From: Morella rubra
Taxonomy: Eukaryota > Streptophyta > Magnoliopsida > Fagales > Myricaceae
Assembly: GCA_003952965.2 (NCBI GenBank)
Contig: CM025851.1
Coordinates: forward strand, 10,649,334-10,713,333
Direction: 5' to 3'
DNA length: 64,000 nucleotides
Shown here: positions 12,001 through 23,804 of the stretch, piece after piece
Position numbering within the stretch: position 1 is the first letter of the stretch
Layout of the letters: each line of letters opens with the position of its first letter
Program-made: the position numbers and the translations under genes
Notes under the pieces: model-generated
Databases searched by the model: none
What the model saw: only the letters and a program-made list of their open reading frames with translations
Told to the model about the DNA's origin: nothing

Positions 12001-14147
12001 AGTTAACTTCCCTTATTATATAGAAGCAACCGCTTAAATAAAATTCAGTTTAACTGTGTAGTGCTTTTTTTCTTTTTTCCTTTTCTCAGGCAAGTGAACC
12101 ATAATTTTTCTTTTGGGATTAGGTCAATGATATGCTTCTATCGTGCTGTAATGGATAAAGTGCAACTCCAATTACCAGTTTTCCTCAAATTCGTAATTGC
12201 TTGCTATTGCTTTATATCTCCAATTTCTGTGACTCTTTTTGTTGGATTTTTTGACCTTTTGTTTTTTGTTATCTTTGTTGTCAACAGGATGTCACAATGA
12301 AGGTCATATCATTTTCGCAACAAGGACCTCGAGCTATTTGCATCTTATCTGCCAATGGAGTAATTTCAAATGTTACACTTCGACAGCCTGATTCTTCTGG
12401 GGGTACCCTAACGTATGAGGTATTGCACTTAAGGATTCTATCTTGAAATATATTCTATGTTTTTTGGATAATTCGTACTTGCAATCTTTGATTACATTCT
12501 GGTGTAATCTGTATATTCTTACTTGTCTATTCGTCTTGCTATACTTATATGCAATTTAAGAGTTATGATTTCTGGATTAGCACGTAGAAAAGGTAATCTC
12601 GGAACAGGATAAGACAGGTGAGATTATTTGACATGGTAAGGATGTGCTGATACATCAGTGTCTCAGAAAACAAGTCACAGAAACAACAATCACTTGGCAA
12701 TTTATGTATTCCATGCATTTAACCCTTCTTCAAGTTTTAGGTCATAAAACGTATTTTATGCTCTCTCTTTTCTTAATCTTGTAAGAATTTTCTTAATTAT
12801 GTTGTTTTAATTAGGTAGAGAACTGAAGCTTTCAACCTTGAACTAGCCGTCAAATTTTCTGTCCATGTGTTCACTCCTTAATTAGTTAGAACAAACCCTA
12901 AGCTGTTGATGCATGGCCAAGATTTTCAATTTGTTAAGGTTATAAGGAATAGCAACGGTAACATCTAATGGCAAATGGTTGCAACTTTCATCCAAAAACT
13001 GTTAAGAGATTTATTTGTGGCATGAAGTATTTTAACTATGGGAATTATTCATAGGGATATCTATGGACATCTGTACCATCTAGTACCAAAGGGTTAGAGA
13101 GCTGGTTTTGTCTCCCCACCCCCGACCCCCACCCCAACCACGTGCATCTCCCTCATCATGTTATGTACATGCATTGAAACTTGCCAGGGTTGAAAACACT
13201 ATCTCAGGAAATGATGCCCTTCATAAAAGAAACTAAATAGTACTTTTGACTTTGCGGCTTGCACTAGATTGTTTGTAAAGTGAAACAAAAGAAAGGAATC
13301 TTGTTGGCTGAACTAAAATCTGACTCTTATCCAAGGTTTCTCCTTCCTGTTTCTGTTGTAGGGTCGTTTTGAGATACTTTCCTTGTCTGGATCTTTCATT
13401 CCTACTGACACTCAAGGACCTAGGAGCAGGTCGGGGGGGATGAGCGTCTCTTTGGCAAGCCCTGACGGTCGTGTTGTTGGGGGAGGAGTTGCAGGACTTC
13501 TGGTAGCTGCGAGTCCAGTGCAGGTAGGCCTTCTATGGAGTTATCCTCGTATTTCATTTCTTCTTCTGTTTGTTTTTTCCTTCTGTTTTTGGAGGGGGAT
13601 TTACTCAGGATGCTGGGAGAGAATTCAAGGGCCTTGGGAAAACAAAATTCAATCGAAGGACCAAAGAAGCCATGTTTTAGTGCACCCACAAGTAATTATT
13701 GTGGATGTAGTCAACCTGTCCAAACCCACCACAGGCTAGAATTCACCATGGTTCTTGATTAGATGATGACTTTGCAGCTTATGCTACACGACTGAAATGA
13801 ACCGTCGCTTGGAATACTGACTTAATATGTTTGTCTGAGCACATCAGGTTGTGGTAGGCAGCTTTCTAGCGAACAACCAGCAGGAGCAGAAACCAAAGAA
13901 GCTGAAGAATGAGGGCATCCCTGCTATTGTTACGCCAGCTACTACAGTAGCTGCTATGGTACCTGCTTTCAACAATGAAAACGAGGATGGCCTGGGAGGA
14001 AATGGACAGCACAATTCTAGCACCCCAAGATCAAACGTTGTTCCTTCCTCCACCTTCCGAAGAGAAAACTGGGCAATCATGCACAATGTGCATGACTCGA
14101 GAAGCTCTGGAACTGATATCAATATATCTTTACCCGGAGGAGGTTAA
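9066..14147 (+). CDS. AT-hook motif nuclear-localized protein, AHL1-like
   Basis: This is a plant nuclear DNA-binding protein that contacts the minor groove of AT-rich DNA and forms trimers through its PPC/DUF296 domain, influencing chromatin and transcription. Exons are 9066-9426, 11193-11260, 12288-12419, 13362-13523 and 13848-14147. All phases agree and give 340 residues, typical for the family. Residues 60-73 hold a full AT-hook (KKKRGRPRKYGPDG). Residues 98-104 (KRGKVRP) mark a second hook without the RGRP core, a degeneracy I recall also in Arabidopsis AHL1. The PPC domain runs from about 128 to 255, with GTNFMPHIITVNAGE, ISFSQQGPRAICILSANG, GGTLTYEGRFEILSLSG and SLASPDGRVVGGGVAGLL. An out-of-frame ATG lies four bases upstream (9062). 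The Gln/Asn/Pro-rich tail is poorly conserved. Family certain, member number inferred. Confidence 0.95.
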
Positions 14148-15970
14148 TGCTTTGTGCATGCTGCAATCAAATATTATCTTGGAAGTCTCCTGCTGACGAA
14201 ATTGTTCCTTGATCTTTGTCTTTCACAATGTACGAAGTCCTGTTTTAATTTCTAGATCTGTCCTTAAAAAAGCTATTGATTGTTGTAATAGGAGGAAGTA
14301 GGGTAACAGTTTATGGAACTTCCAAGTAGATTCATAAATTTCAGTCTGGTAGGCAATGTGATTTGTAGGCTGATTAAGTAGATTTCTGCACCTGCTATGA
14401 GTAGGATCTTTTATTGTAATCGCAATTGGTTTGCCTATTTATGACTCAAATCATCCGAGAAAATTTTTCAAATCTTGGGAGTCCCTAAAGCATTTGCTAA
14501 ATAAGAGTACAAAATAAGATAGAGCCAGCGCGCGATTAAGAAAAAGGAGCTGTAAATATCATTATCGAGTTATCACGGTTATTCAGCAAAAAAGAGTTAT
14601 CACGGTACTTCCTGCCAATCTCAAGGAAAAATGTTATTTTTTTCTTTTTCCCCCCCAACCCAGAAACTTCGTAGAATATCTGTCGAAGTTATGCTGGAAA
14701 ATACGGAGAGTTTCAATCTTTGATCTACCGTACCCTTTTTCCAAAGGAGATAAAAAGGGTAAAGATTTTCTGTGGCCGTTGTCTCCCGCTCATGAGAAGC
14801 TGGTCAGCTTAGCTCGTCTCCTACATCAAGGAACAGTACTATATTCTCTAATACCATGCTTATCCTTCGTCATTTCTCTTGACCATAAGAACTTTATTAC
14901 ACACTAACCAACCCATACGACTGTACACCCCCCTCCAAGAAGAAAAAAAACAGAAAAAAAAAGGTTCCCCAGGTTGTTCGGAAGTTAAATCACAGCTGTT
15001 ATGTGTAACGCAGTGAGAGTGCAGTGTGCTAACGCTGCTAACGTCGAACTGGAAATGACGACATGGTTATTTTTCCTCAGATCACTCTTGTCTGTTTTGT
15101 TATTTTGATTATATCTTCTGTGTTTTCTAATATTGCATACTTTTATATTGCATACGTTCTAGAATTTCATCAGTGCATGTCATTCTCCCCATATATATAT
15201 AGAGGAGCTTGCACTTACTTGGCATTCAAGGTTTTGATATATATATATTATTTAAAAGTCTAGAGGGCGACTGATAGCTACCTAGCCGGCCATAAACAAG
15301 ATTAATAGCATGTGGATATGTAGTGCAAAAGGTTTACCTTATAACTTGTGACTTTTTTGACCAATATTAGTTGTCTATATATACACATATATTATACAAA
15401 TAGTTATACGTATATACTTTTAAAGATATATATATATATATACATGGTTCCCCATAAAATTAATGTCATGATCAGGTGATCATCATGCATGATGTATATA
15501 TGAATTAATCGTACTCTTGGCTTGACTTGCTTCAAAGTAATAGATCAAATTAATTAGGAATATATCCCAAATATCATCGAGCAGGGTTTTGACCCGGCCC
15601 TATTTTTGTAGATTCTGTTAATATTCATTGAAATAAAATATTATTAGTTTGTAGGTTGCATGTACTAATTAATAACAAATTTATATATACATGAGAAAAT
15701 ATTGAAATAGAAGGGGTTAAAATATAATAGCTAAATACTAATTATCACCAACGTTATATTTCTACAGGTACGTCATGTACTGTGATATACGTGTATAATT
15801 GCATATATACCTCTCATGAGTCATGATTCGGCAGACTTGCCGATAAGTTTCTTGGGAAATTTCCCTTGATTGTTTAATGATATATCTTTTCCAAGGGGCC
15901 ATAACAACGCAGAGAAAGCGTTTATTCATATTCAGAGACAAAGCAATATCACTAAACCCGACTAATTGTG
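14148..15970. other. AT-rich spacer
   Basis: I see no gene here. Several short TA-dinucleotide runs occur between about 15190 and 15450. The part next to 15971 is presumably the promoter of the small membrane protein gene. Confidence 0.45.
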
Positions 15971-16543
15971 ATGGGCATGAAGATAGCTTCCCTACTTGCA
16001 CTTCTTTTATGCCTAACAATCCTTCTGATCATCTTGACGATCGTCTTGTCTGTGTATCTCTCAGTTTCTAAACAGCACAACCTTTTTCTTTCTACTTACG
16101 AGTTTATCGTCGTGAAAAGAAATAGTCGGCTGGTTGTGTTCTTCTTGTCCAACGTTATCATTATCAAAATCTTTCGTGGAAGTAGTACTACTCTTAAGCC
16201 ATCCAAAGAATTAGATTTTGATTCTTTGCCCTTTTTCTCTCATTCGGTTTATGAGGCGAACGCTACAGCAGATGAAGCGGCATGTGAAGATTGTTCTGAC
16301 AGCGATACTGATCAGGATGGCGATGAGTACCATGGTTATGATGGTTACGACGAAGACAACGATGATGATGGAAGCGATGATGATCTCGAGAGTGAAGATG
16401 AAGAAGATTATAAGGATCTGGAGAGGAGAATTGAGGAATTCATCTCCAAGAACTATAAGCAACGCAACGAGGAGCAGATTCATGAGAGGTTTCTGTACAT
16501 GGCCTCCATGGAGAATTGCAAGAATCCAGCTCTAGCTCGCTGA
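15971..16543 (+). CDS. Small membrane protein with acidic linker and DUF761-like C-terminus
   Basis: This is an intronless frame of 190 codons. ATG at 15971 is the first in-frame ATG; a second at 15977 would drop two residues. A strong hydrophobic segment (about residues 4-32, LLALLLCLTILLIILTIVL) is followed by a second one near residue 57 (RLVVFFLSNVIIIKIF). The middle is extremely acidic, dominated by Asp, Glu and Ser with Tyr-Gly pairs (GYDGYDEDNDDDGSDDD). The C-terminus DLERRIEEFISKNYKQRNEE resembles the short DUF761 block of plant membrane proteins of the DUF4408/DUF761 kind, several of which are reported as stress- or elicitor-responsive. The layout (two N-terminal membrane spans, variable acidic linker, C-terminal helix) fits that group. 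The family assignment is tentative and the function unknown. Confidence 0.7.
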   Translation: MGMKIASLLALLLCLTILLIILTIVLSVYLSVSKQHNLFLSTYEFIVVKRNSRLVVFFLSNVIIIKIFRGSSTTLKPSKELDFDSLPFFSHSVYEANATADEAACEDCSDSDTDQDGDEYHGYDGYDEDNDDDGSDDDLESEDEEDYKDLERRIEEFISKNYKQRNEEQIHERFLYMASMENCKNPALAR

Positions 16544-17022
16544 CTCCATGGTTGATATGGTGGGGAAGAAATGCTAGCTAGTTCGAGTTTGAATAAAGTG
16601 TAAATTATTTCTGGTTTTTCTGGGTCTGATTTCTCCTCCCCCACAGTTGAGTTCTTATTTTTCTACTAGCTTGTGGCCGGGGTGGCGTTTGAGTAGAGTC
16701 TTGATAGTTCTGTTCTTTTTGTTTAAGGGACCGTTGGGACGACTCGCCTGCAGACTGCAGTGCATGCACTCATGTAAATGTAATCCATGAATAATTACAG
16801 TACTATAATTTACAGGTCATTGGTTTTCGTTTACCCTCTTTTTTTTTTTTTTCGCCGTCATCTCTAATCTGAAGCCCCTTCCAGTGGTTAATTAGAATGA
16901 ATTCTCACAGTCAAATGGGTGCTAATTCTTCGTGGCTAATTTCAACAAAATTCCATTTTATCGGTAGGTGGGAAAAGAAAGAAGCGATTATATATCTAGC
17001 ACTCAAAACTTAAGTGAATTTT

Positions 17023-17049
17023 GTATATATATATATATATATATATATA
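17023..17049. repeat. TA dinucleotide microsatellite
   Basis: An uninterrupted run of about 13 TA units in spacer DNA. It is likely to be length-variable. Confidence 0.9.
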
Positions 17050-18174
17050 AGGAAATATATCAATTCACATAGTAGGGTTAAATGGGATTAAGATGTTTTT
17101 GAACCCTGCAGTTTGGGCATAAAATTATAGTGAATCTTTATATAATAAAATTGTTGTGATGAAAAAATAATTATTGATTTAAAAATAATAATTTTGAGAA
17201 TTTATATAGTTGTCAACTTGTCACTATGATTTATTTTCCATTTAGGACAGATGTTGAGGTTTTAAAACATTCCTAGCTATAAGAGATGCGATTAAGAATA
17301 TTTGCAGAAGATTCTAATTTAGGTTTTTGATAAAACAAAAGATTGGAAGAATATAGTAGAGGATCTAATTACTTATGACAGAAGGTTAGCAGGGAAAACA
17401 AAAAATAAAATAAAAGCAAACAACCGACGACTCTTATATGCCAAGTCGTCATACCTATGATCTCAGCATCTGGCATGGGTTAATTGGGGACAAAGCAAGA
17501 ATCTTAATTATATTAATTATGTGATTAAGTGGGAGAAAAGGAAGAATCTTCTACTTGGATTATCTACTTATTAACAAAAGAAATCCCAAATAGTAATGAA
17601 TTCGCCAAGTCTACTGGTTATTAACCAAGTCTAAGGGTCTATTTGTAATTTTTGTTTTGTTTTGTGTTTTTTGACAGGATTCTAGTGATATCAGCTTCTG
17701 TTAATTGACGTAAAAGAAACTTCTTTTGTGGACGAGAATATGATTTCTCCCCGAATGTCAACAGAACACACGGAAGGGCGTGATATTTCCTCACTGCTAA
17801 TGACAATCAACTGCAATATTTGCTTAACACGTCGATTTCAATGTCCAAAGACCTTGGGAGAGGTGAATTAGAGCAGAAAGGTAGACGGCTCAATAAAAAT
17901 TGGAGGCATAGAGCAAACACTCGAAGTGAGGCCTTTTTATTTTTAATATAATAAAATATAATTTTTTAAACATATATTTACTTAAAAATTCTTCTTTGTA
18001 AGAGTGTAAGTAATAAAAACTAAATAATTTCTTTATAGAGTTACCCATAAGCATAAACCATGTTGTTATTGGGACCTTGATTGGGGAGGACTGATCATCG
18101 GTACACTAGTGTGACTTTCTCTCGCGTTTAGAGACGCAACCCCAATCCCTCATACATCGCCTCCCTCCCACACG

Positions 18175-18175
<1 letters not shown>

Positions 18176-18210
<35 letters not shown>

Positions 18211-18211
18211 T
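18176..18211. repeat. Compound CT/CA microsatellite
   Basis: A CT run followed directly by about ten CA units. It lies in non-coding spacer. Confidence 0.9.
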
Positions 18212-18798
18212 AGTATTGCTAACATTGATATCGTTAGGCACCGGTTATCGACCTAAACGGGACTAATGCCGACACCCATTTGGGGGACATTAACATGGGC
18301 AATATCGGTGTTCGTGGGACAAAAACTGCCACCATCTTTGCCCATGCACAACCCTATGATTGAGGGTAGAGACTTTAGGCAACCACTTAAGCTACCTACC
18401 CCTTGAACTGGTCATTGTTAGAGTTACATTAGGAAAGAAAGATATTAGTTAGTACACCAATTAAAAGCAAAAGAGGATTCAAAATTGCTTATTACGGCAA
18501 CTTAGAATACAAGTAGAAGTACAAAACAGCCCTATAGGGGCAAAAAAAAAAAAAAAAAACCATCTAGGGCGAATCCTACTTAGATCTAAGTTTTGCATTG
18601 TTCAATGGGAAAAGGATTAGATTATCTTCAAGGGATAGTGTATTACAAGTAGGCTTGTTGCAACGGAATAAATGCATATAGTAATGGATTTGACATAGAC
18701 AGCGCACTACGGTTGGTAAAGCTGTACAATTGAAAATTTGGTTTAACTGGATTTTCAGTTGTGCTTATATGAAAGGATCGGATTGGTTCAATGCGATT

Positions 18799-18828
18799 CG
18801 GTCTGGACCACTTAAATGGTCCAGACCG
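18799..18828. repeat. Perfect 12-bp inverted repeat with 6-base loop
   Basis: Arms CGGTCTGGACCA and TGGTCCAGACCG pair without mismatch around the loop CTTAAA. No U-run follows to suggest a terminator. It lies inside the transposon-like segment at 18.7-19.1 kb. Confidence 0.7.
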
Positions 18829-19589
18829 GTTTCATTTTTTTTTCTTCATTTTTTATTTTTATTTTTATAAGTTAATTTCGAAAGGAGAAAGACATGTAGA
18901 AATTTAGAATTTTAGTTTAGGTTAAAACTAAAACTTTTGAAGTTTATAATTTACATTAAAAATATATAAAATATTTTTTTTAATTTATATTAATAAATTT
19001 AGTTCGAACTGAACCGAATTATATAATCAAGAGTAAACCGAATCGCAAATTCAATTTAATTTTATAATCCAATTCGGTCTGCGGTCCGATTTTGTTCAAC
19101 CCCAACGGTTGGCACGGTAACATTGAACAGCTTCATGTGTTCAAGAAAAAAAAAAAAAGAACAGCTTCATGTGAACGCGTGTTCCGTATTAATTATTTAT
19201 TCCAAATGACAAGTGACAAATGTAACAAAGTCAATGACACGTAACGAATAACTACCTTGGTCGTCGGATTAGGTTGACAAGTGGTACATTTCATTAACAA
19301 CGTATGTGGGATTGTGGTGAGGTTGCTAGTGTGACGTACGTACCCATGTGGCCATGTTCTGTTAACTTGAAGATACGAAAGCAACATAATATACGTAGTC
19401 AATGGCCGTATTCCGTGGGTCTTTGTATTTTGTCGTGTTTTACGCACCGTTATACCCCACCACTCGCGAGAAAAACGTTAGTTTTAGGCCCGACTTTTAA
19501 GCCTATCCCCCTTTGACTATTGGGGGCCGTCAGCTTTTTCTTAACTATTTACATCGCAGGAGCGTTCTTACCAGTTTCTTCGAATTTAG

Positions 19590-19990
19590 TTTTTAAATTT
19601 GATTTTTTACTTTAATCGAAAAATATATTTTTTTATTTTAATTATTAATTTTTTAAAAATATTTTTTTTATTTTAATTTTTTTTTTTATTCTATTTTTTT
19701 TTTTTTTTTTTTTTTATTATATTATTTTTTAAATATTTTTTTTTTCTTTCTCTAATATTTATATTTTTAAATATATATTTTTAAAGATATGAAAAAAAGA
19801 AAAGAAAAAAAAAAAAAAAAAAGGAAAACGTGAGATCTGAGAAAGAAAAGAAAAAAAAAAGAAAAAAAAGAAAAGAAAAAGAGAGAGCATGAGAGAAGAA
19901 AAAAAAAAAGAAAAAGAAAAAAAAAGAAATAGAGAGCGTAAGAGAAGAAAAGAAAAAAAAAATAAAAAGAAAGAAAAAGATAAATATTAA
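19590..19990. repeat. Strand-asymmetric low-complexity tract
   Basis: About 160 bases dominated by T with interspersed A are followed by about 190 bases made almost wholly of A and G (AAAAGAAAAAGAGAG-type units, with GAGAGCATGAGAGAAG and GAGAGCGTAAGAGAAG as imperfect copies). The two halves could partly fold back on each other. Confidence 0.7.
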
Positions 19991-21329
19991 TATTTTAAGA
20001 TAGCGAAGTAAAAATAGAGAATCACTGTTTACATGTTAAAATTTTTTGTTAAAATTTGTTATAATAGATAAATTGTTACATGATATTTTTTTAATTTTTT
20101 ATTAAATTAGTTCTCTATTCTAACTAAAATGTTAGAACAGATAACCTGCTAACGTTTTTCTTCCCTTCCCTGTCTGCACCAAACAAACCCGGACTAGAAC
20201 AGCCTGAAAAGGATGGACTTTTCCATACGTGTCTTTTAAGTTGCACATTCGGATGCAACTGGGCAGTCGGCACGTCGAGGTTCACTGTCTGCGAATAAAA
20301 ATTAAATACAAGCCTTATCATGCCAACAAGGAAATGACTAACCCTCTTTGTTATTTATGTAGTTGACTTGTTCCCGTTAAAAGTTCTATCCACTATATAT
20401 ATAAAGAGTGTACGAATAAATTATAATAGACGTCATGACATGTCAATCTGAGGCTGTATCCTTTAGTGGGCTGACACGCGCACATACCAGAAGAAAAATT
20501 AGTCGTACAAATGTCGTGGCCAATTTGGATCTCAGCCCACACACGCATTTTCCGCATTGCTTTTTTTTTTTTTTTAATAAGCAAATGCAAACCAAATAAA
20601 CAACTACGAAAGGGAGTCACAGTTAACTACATACGACGGAATAGCAGAAAAGGAAATAAAACCAAAGCTGGCTAAATGGGCAGGGTCCAGCAACACATTG
20701 ATTCGACTCTGAAAATTTTCATTGATAGGAAGCTGGAAAGGGACTTGTAAGCTACCACTAAGCTTTTGGTGCTTCACCATTATTATAATTGTTAATTGAG
20801 ATACAAAAAGCCAAAAACCAGTAAACCACTACCAAAACAAAAAAAGGAAGGAAAAAGTTGAGCAGCAATGATGCTACCAACACATAATACAACCAAACGG
20901 TGTCAAATCCTGACTAAATTTTCACTTCACTCCCAAGGATGATCCCCCAAAAATCAGTGTCTCAACACTCAGGCCCTCCATCTAAGATACCTGACATCCA
21001 CCAAAAACGGTAATCAGAATCATCCAGTAGAGAGGCAATGGGCGATCAATACCTATCATTTGTTAGGTAATTTATTAAGTACTCATGTTATAAGCAGAGA
21101 AAAACAAGTACAGGTACGAAAATAAATGATCCTACTTGATGCTGATGCACTATTATATTTCCACGTCGTTTTCCTAATTCCCTCTTAAAACATTTGGATT
21201 GGTTCCACATGATACAAAAATGAAATGCTCAATACATCTCTACGTTACTTTGGTGTGTCCTTCATAAACAACAATCTCGAAGTACTAGAAGCTTACAGTG
21301 GCAAGTTTGTCAGCAGCAGCAATTATTGA

Positions 21330-23328
21330 CTATTCATCATCATCTGTAATACTCCAAATTAACCTGAAGGAGATTTTACATTAAAAGGGAGCGGATAATT
21401 CCAGGAATGTTGCTTTAAAAGAGTCAACAGTAATTTACAAATGGTGCAAGAACATATGATATCAAAATACCAGAATAGAGAAAGGAAGAATAGGACAAGG
21501 ACATTGGCGATCTTGAAAAACCGCTTCTTTTTCTCCCATCTCATCTGGTTATATATCTCAGTCACATCAACCAAGTGCTGCCGCTGCATGTACCTGATCA
21601 AGAGCTCACCAGAAATAGACTTTGATTGTTAAGTGCTGTCTACCAAAATTCAAAAAGAAAGAAGCAGCACTTGAGTTCTAATCTTAGGTCCCCAGATTTC
21701 AAGAGCATGATGGTACTCCAAATTTAAGCGAATCCGTACCAACCTCCCCTAGGATTTCACAATGACCTTCCTTTTCATCTGGTGACATACAACAACCTCC
21801 TTGGTTCATAGTAGAAGGTTGTTAAGTGGTATTAATAGGCAAACATTACTTTTTGATAACGCCATTCTTTTTCAATGAAAATAATACCTTTCCAAAGAAA
21901 GCTTTGAAACCCTAACTGAAATTGACACTTTGTTTCTAATACAATATTCCAGTTTACTTAAAAAAAAGGTTCTCATTGTCTGTCAAAAGTCTAGTTAAGA
22001 AGGGAAAACCTGGGATCTGAAAAAGGCACTTTCTAGCACAAAATCAGCAGGTAGTACAGTGTCAGGGGCAATAACGAGTCTTCCCTAATGTCCTGTCTGT
22101 AATTCCATGAGGAAATTATCAATCCAAGGACCAAGTTTGCATGCCACACTCAACATTTTGGAAGAAATTGACTCTAGGAATTATTGCCCATCTTCCCCTT
22201 TATCACAGTATTATTTACATCACAATAATAAATGACATCAAAGTAAGTTTTAAAGTAACACCATCATGTTAAGAGTCTTTCAAACAGGAGGCAGGTTAAA
22301 TAAAACCTTATTCACAATATCAATGTTGAAGTGGGTGAGAAGAAAGCTTACATTCTCACATTATAGAATAGGTATGGAAGGGAGAACAGGAACACAAGCC
22401 AGTTTCCAGTTATAAGAGAGAAGAAGCATAACAATCCTTGAACTATAAACTCTGGCAAAATAGTCTTGTTTATCCGAGATGCTGAATCATAGGGATTGAT
22501 ATAGTCGAACTCTAGGTCCACCAAGCACACAATCTGCAATAAACCCCTTAAAACGCTCAGTTTTCTTGAAGTTTTAACTACTAACAAAGAAGCACTCCAA
22601 CACATCAGCCTAGTTTTTGCCTTAAAGCACAAAGCACTTCTGCTACTTCAACTATGTCTTCTAATCTAACGACTCATGTTTCATCCTTAAAATATTTATT
22701 AGCTTTAAGCTTTTTGTTGAAGTGGAGTCATGTTTTATCAAGGCCTAAAATATCCACCATGTCAATTTATGAGGCCTTTTCTTGTTTCTCCAATAAATTT
22801 GCTATAAACGAAAATTTCGGTTATTAAACAGCTACATACCATTCGGAGAGCTATTTTCAGCAATATATGCAAAATACTTCTCTAGTGCACTCGGTACTTT
22901 TTAAGGCGAACTTTATCTATGAGACGGAAACTAAGATCCCTAACTTTCCAACATAAATACCATATAGAAACCTGAAAAATCTCCTTTCTTTCTGTAAACT
23001 AGGCTTCATGTTTAGGAAGAAACAAAGTGGATGTTCAAACCAGGCGTTCCTTGCAGTTAGAATCGAAGAAAATGAAATAATCCAAGTTATGAAACCCAAG
23101 AAAAATTAAAAAAGGCCCCAAAATAGCCAATCCATCATTGCTAGCGATACGACTGAAGCAGAAACATGCACGATTATTCATAAATACGAAGAGGAGATAT
23201 TTTAAAAATAGAATGAAAGAACAACAGAAAACTGATTGAGGAATTGGAAAAATTACCTGAAAACCGAGGGTGCAGAGCAGACCTATAAGGAGGAAGAAGG
23301 AAAAGAGCCATAACCACAGCTCCCGCAT
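21330..23328 (-). CDS. Cornichon family ER cargo receptor (CNIH homologue)
   Basis: Cornichons sit in the ER membrane and load selected membrane proteins into COPII vesicles. Four exons on the minus strand (23257-23328, 22352-22533, 21471-21593, 21330-21363) join in phase to give 136 residues, the usual size. Residues 5-23 form the first membrane span (LWLWLFSFFLLIGLL). The family signature follows immediately (IVCLVDLEFDYINPYDSAS, RINKTILPEFIVQG). A second hydrophobic stretch lies at about 56-80, then the cytosolic RQHLVDVTEIYNQMRWEKKK, and a last span (about 113-131) ending in the acidic tail TDDDE. The 34-nt last exon was found by its conserved acidic tail; reading through instead would add an unrelated tail. 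The start lies 476 bp from the divergent proteasome gene. Confidence 0.93.
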
Positions 23329-23804
23329 GGCCGTTCTATGCGCTCTCCCTGTGTCCTCCCTCTTCTCTGTATTTGTTTTCTCTGCTTCTGTTTTTGCTCA
23401 AGTTCAGATTTCTTACACCCAGAAAAATCAGTTTACCTGGCAATCATGTTTTGCTTTGATTTCGTTACAGTCAAGGCAGCTGGCTTTCGTTCCGTTCGCC
23501 TTTTTTTTGTTAGCAATATGCCCAGCCCAGTAGGAATCTTCCAGGCCCACTATCAATAAATGAGGCTACTAATTGGGCCAATTCACTGGTTTGTTCCTCA
23601 ACTTCAAAACAGCCCACTTCTATGACGCGGCGTCGTTTATGCGATGAACTGGACGATCAGTTCTTTGTTTTTTTTTTTTGGTGTGCGCGAGGGTCTAGCT
23701 CGTTTTTCTTGAAAGAAAAGACACCTGAGATCTAAAACTGTTTTCCCTTTCTTTTCTCGCCCTAGTTCTCCTTCTCTCATTGTTTGTAGTTCCATCAAGA
23801 AACC
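23329..23804. promoter_or_regulatory. Shared divergent promoter, cornichon / proteasome beta6
   Basis: Only 476 bp separate the two start codons, leaders included. Site II-type elements (TGGGCC/TGGGCT in either direction) occur at 23544-23549, 23575-23580 and 23611-23616. In plants such elements bind TCP factors and mark genes active in dividing cells. Bidirectional control is inferred from spacing. Confidence 0.6.

Larger units (their letters stand above)
16544..21329. other. Repeat-rich spacer
   Basis: No gene is supported in 4.8 kb. It contains a TA microsatellite, a CT/CA compound microsatellite, a 12-bp perfect hairpin, a T-rich stretch followed by an A/G-rich one, and AT-rich unique DNA. 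The last several hundred bases before 21330 are likely the 3' UTR of the cornichon gene. The segment 18700-19110 is flanked by two copies of ACGGTTGG and rich in GAACCGAA-like words, which recalls a decayed non-autonomous transposon, but I could not define ends. Confidence 0.45.

Noticed and set aside
13844-14122. Minus-strand frame over the last AHL exon
   Set aside because: Antisense shadow of a clearly coding exon.
16211-16483. Hydrophobic minus-strand frame inside the small membrane protein gene
   Set aside because: It is the complement of the GAT/GAA-rich acidic coding tract, which reads as ATC/TTC codons; an artefact.
17023-18211. Arrays of short repeats as a CRISPR or satellite
   Set aside because: They are simple dinucleotide microsatellites in plant nuclear DNA, with no spaced repeat structure.
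21359-21470. Read-through extension of the third cornichon exon
   Set aside because: A GT donor at the FW codon and a 34-nt exon giving LIWSITDDDE restore the family's acidic ending.
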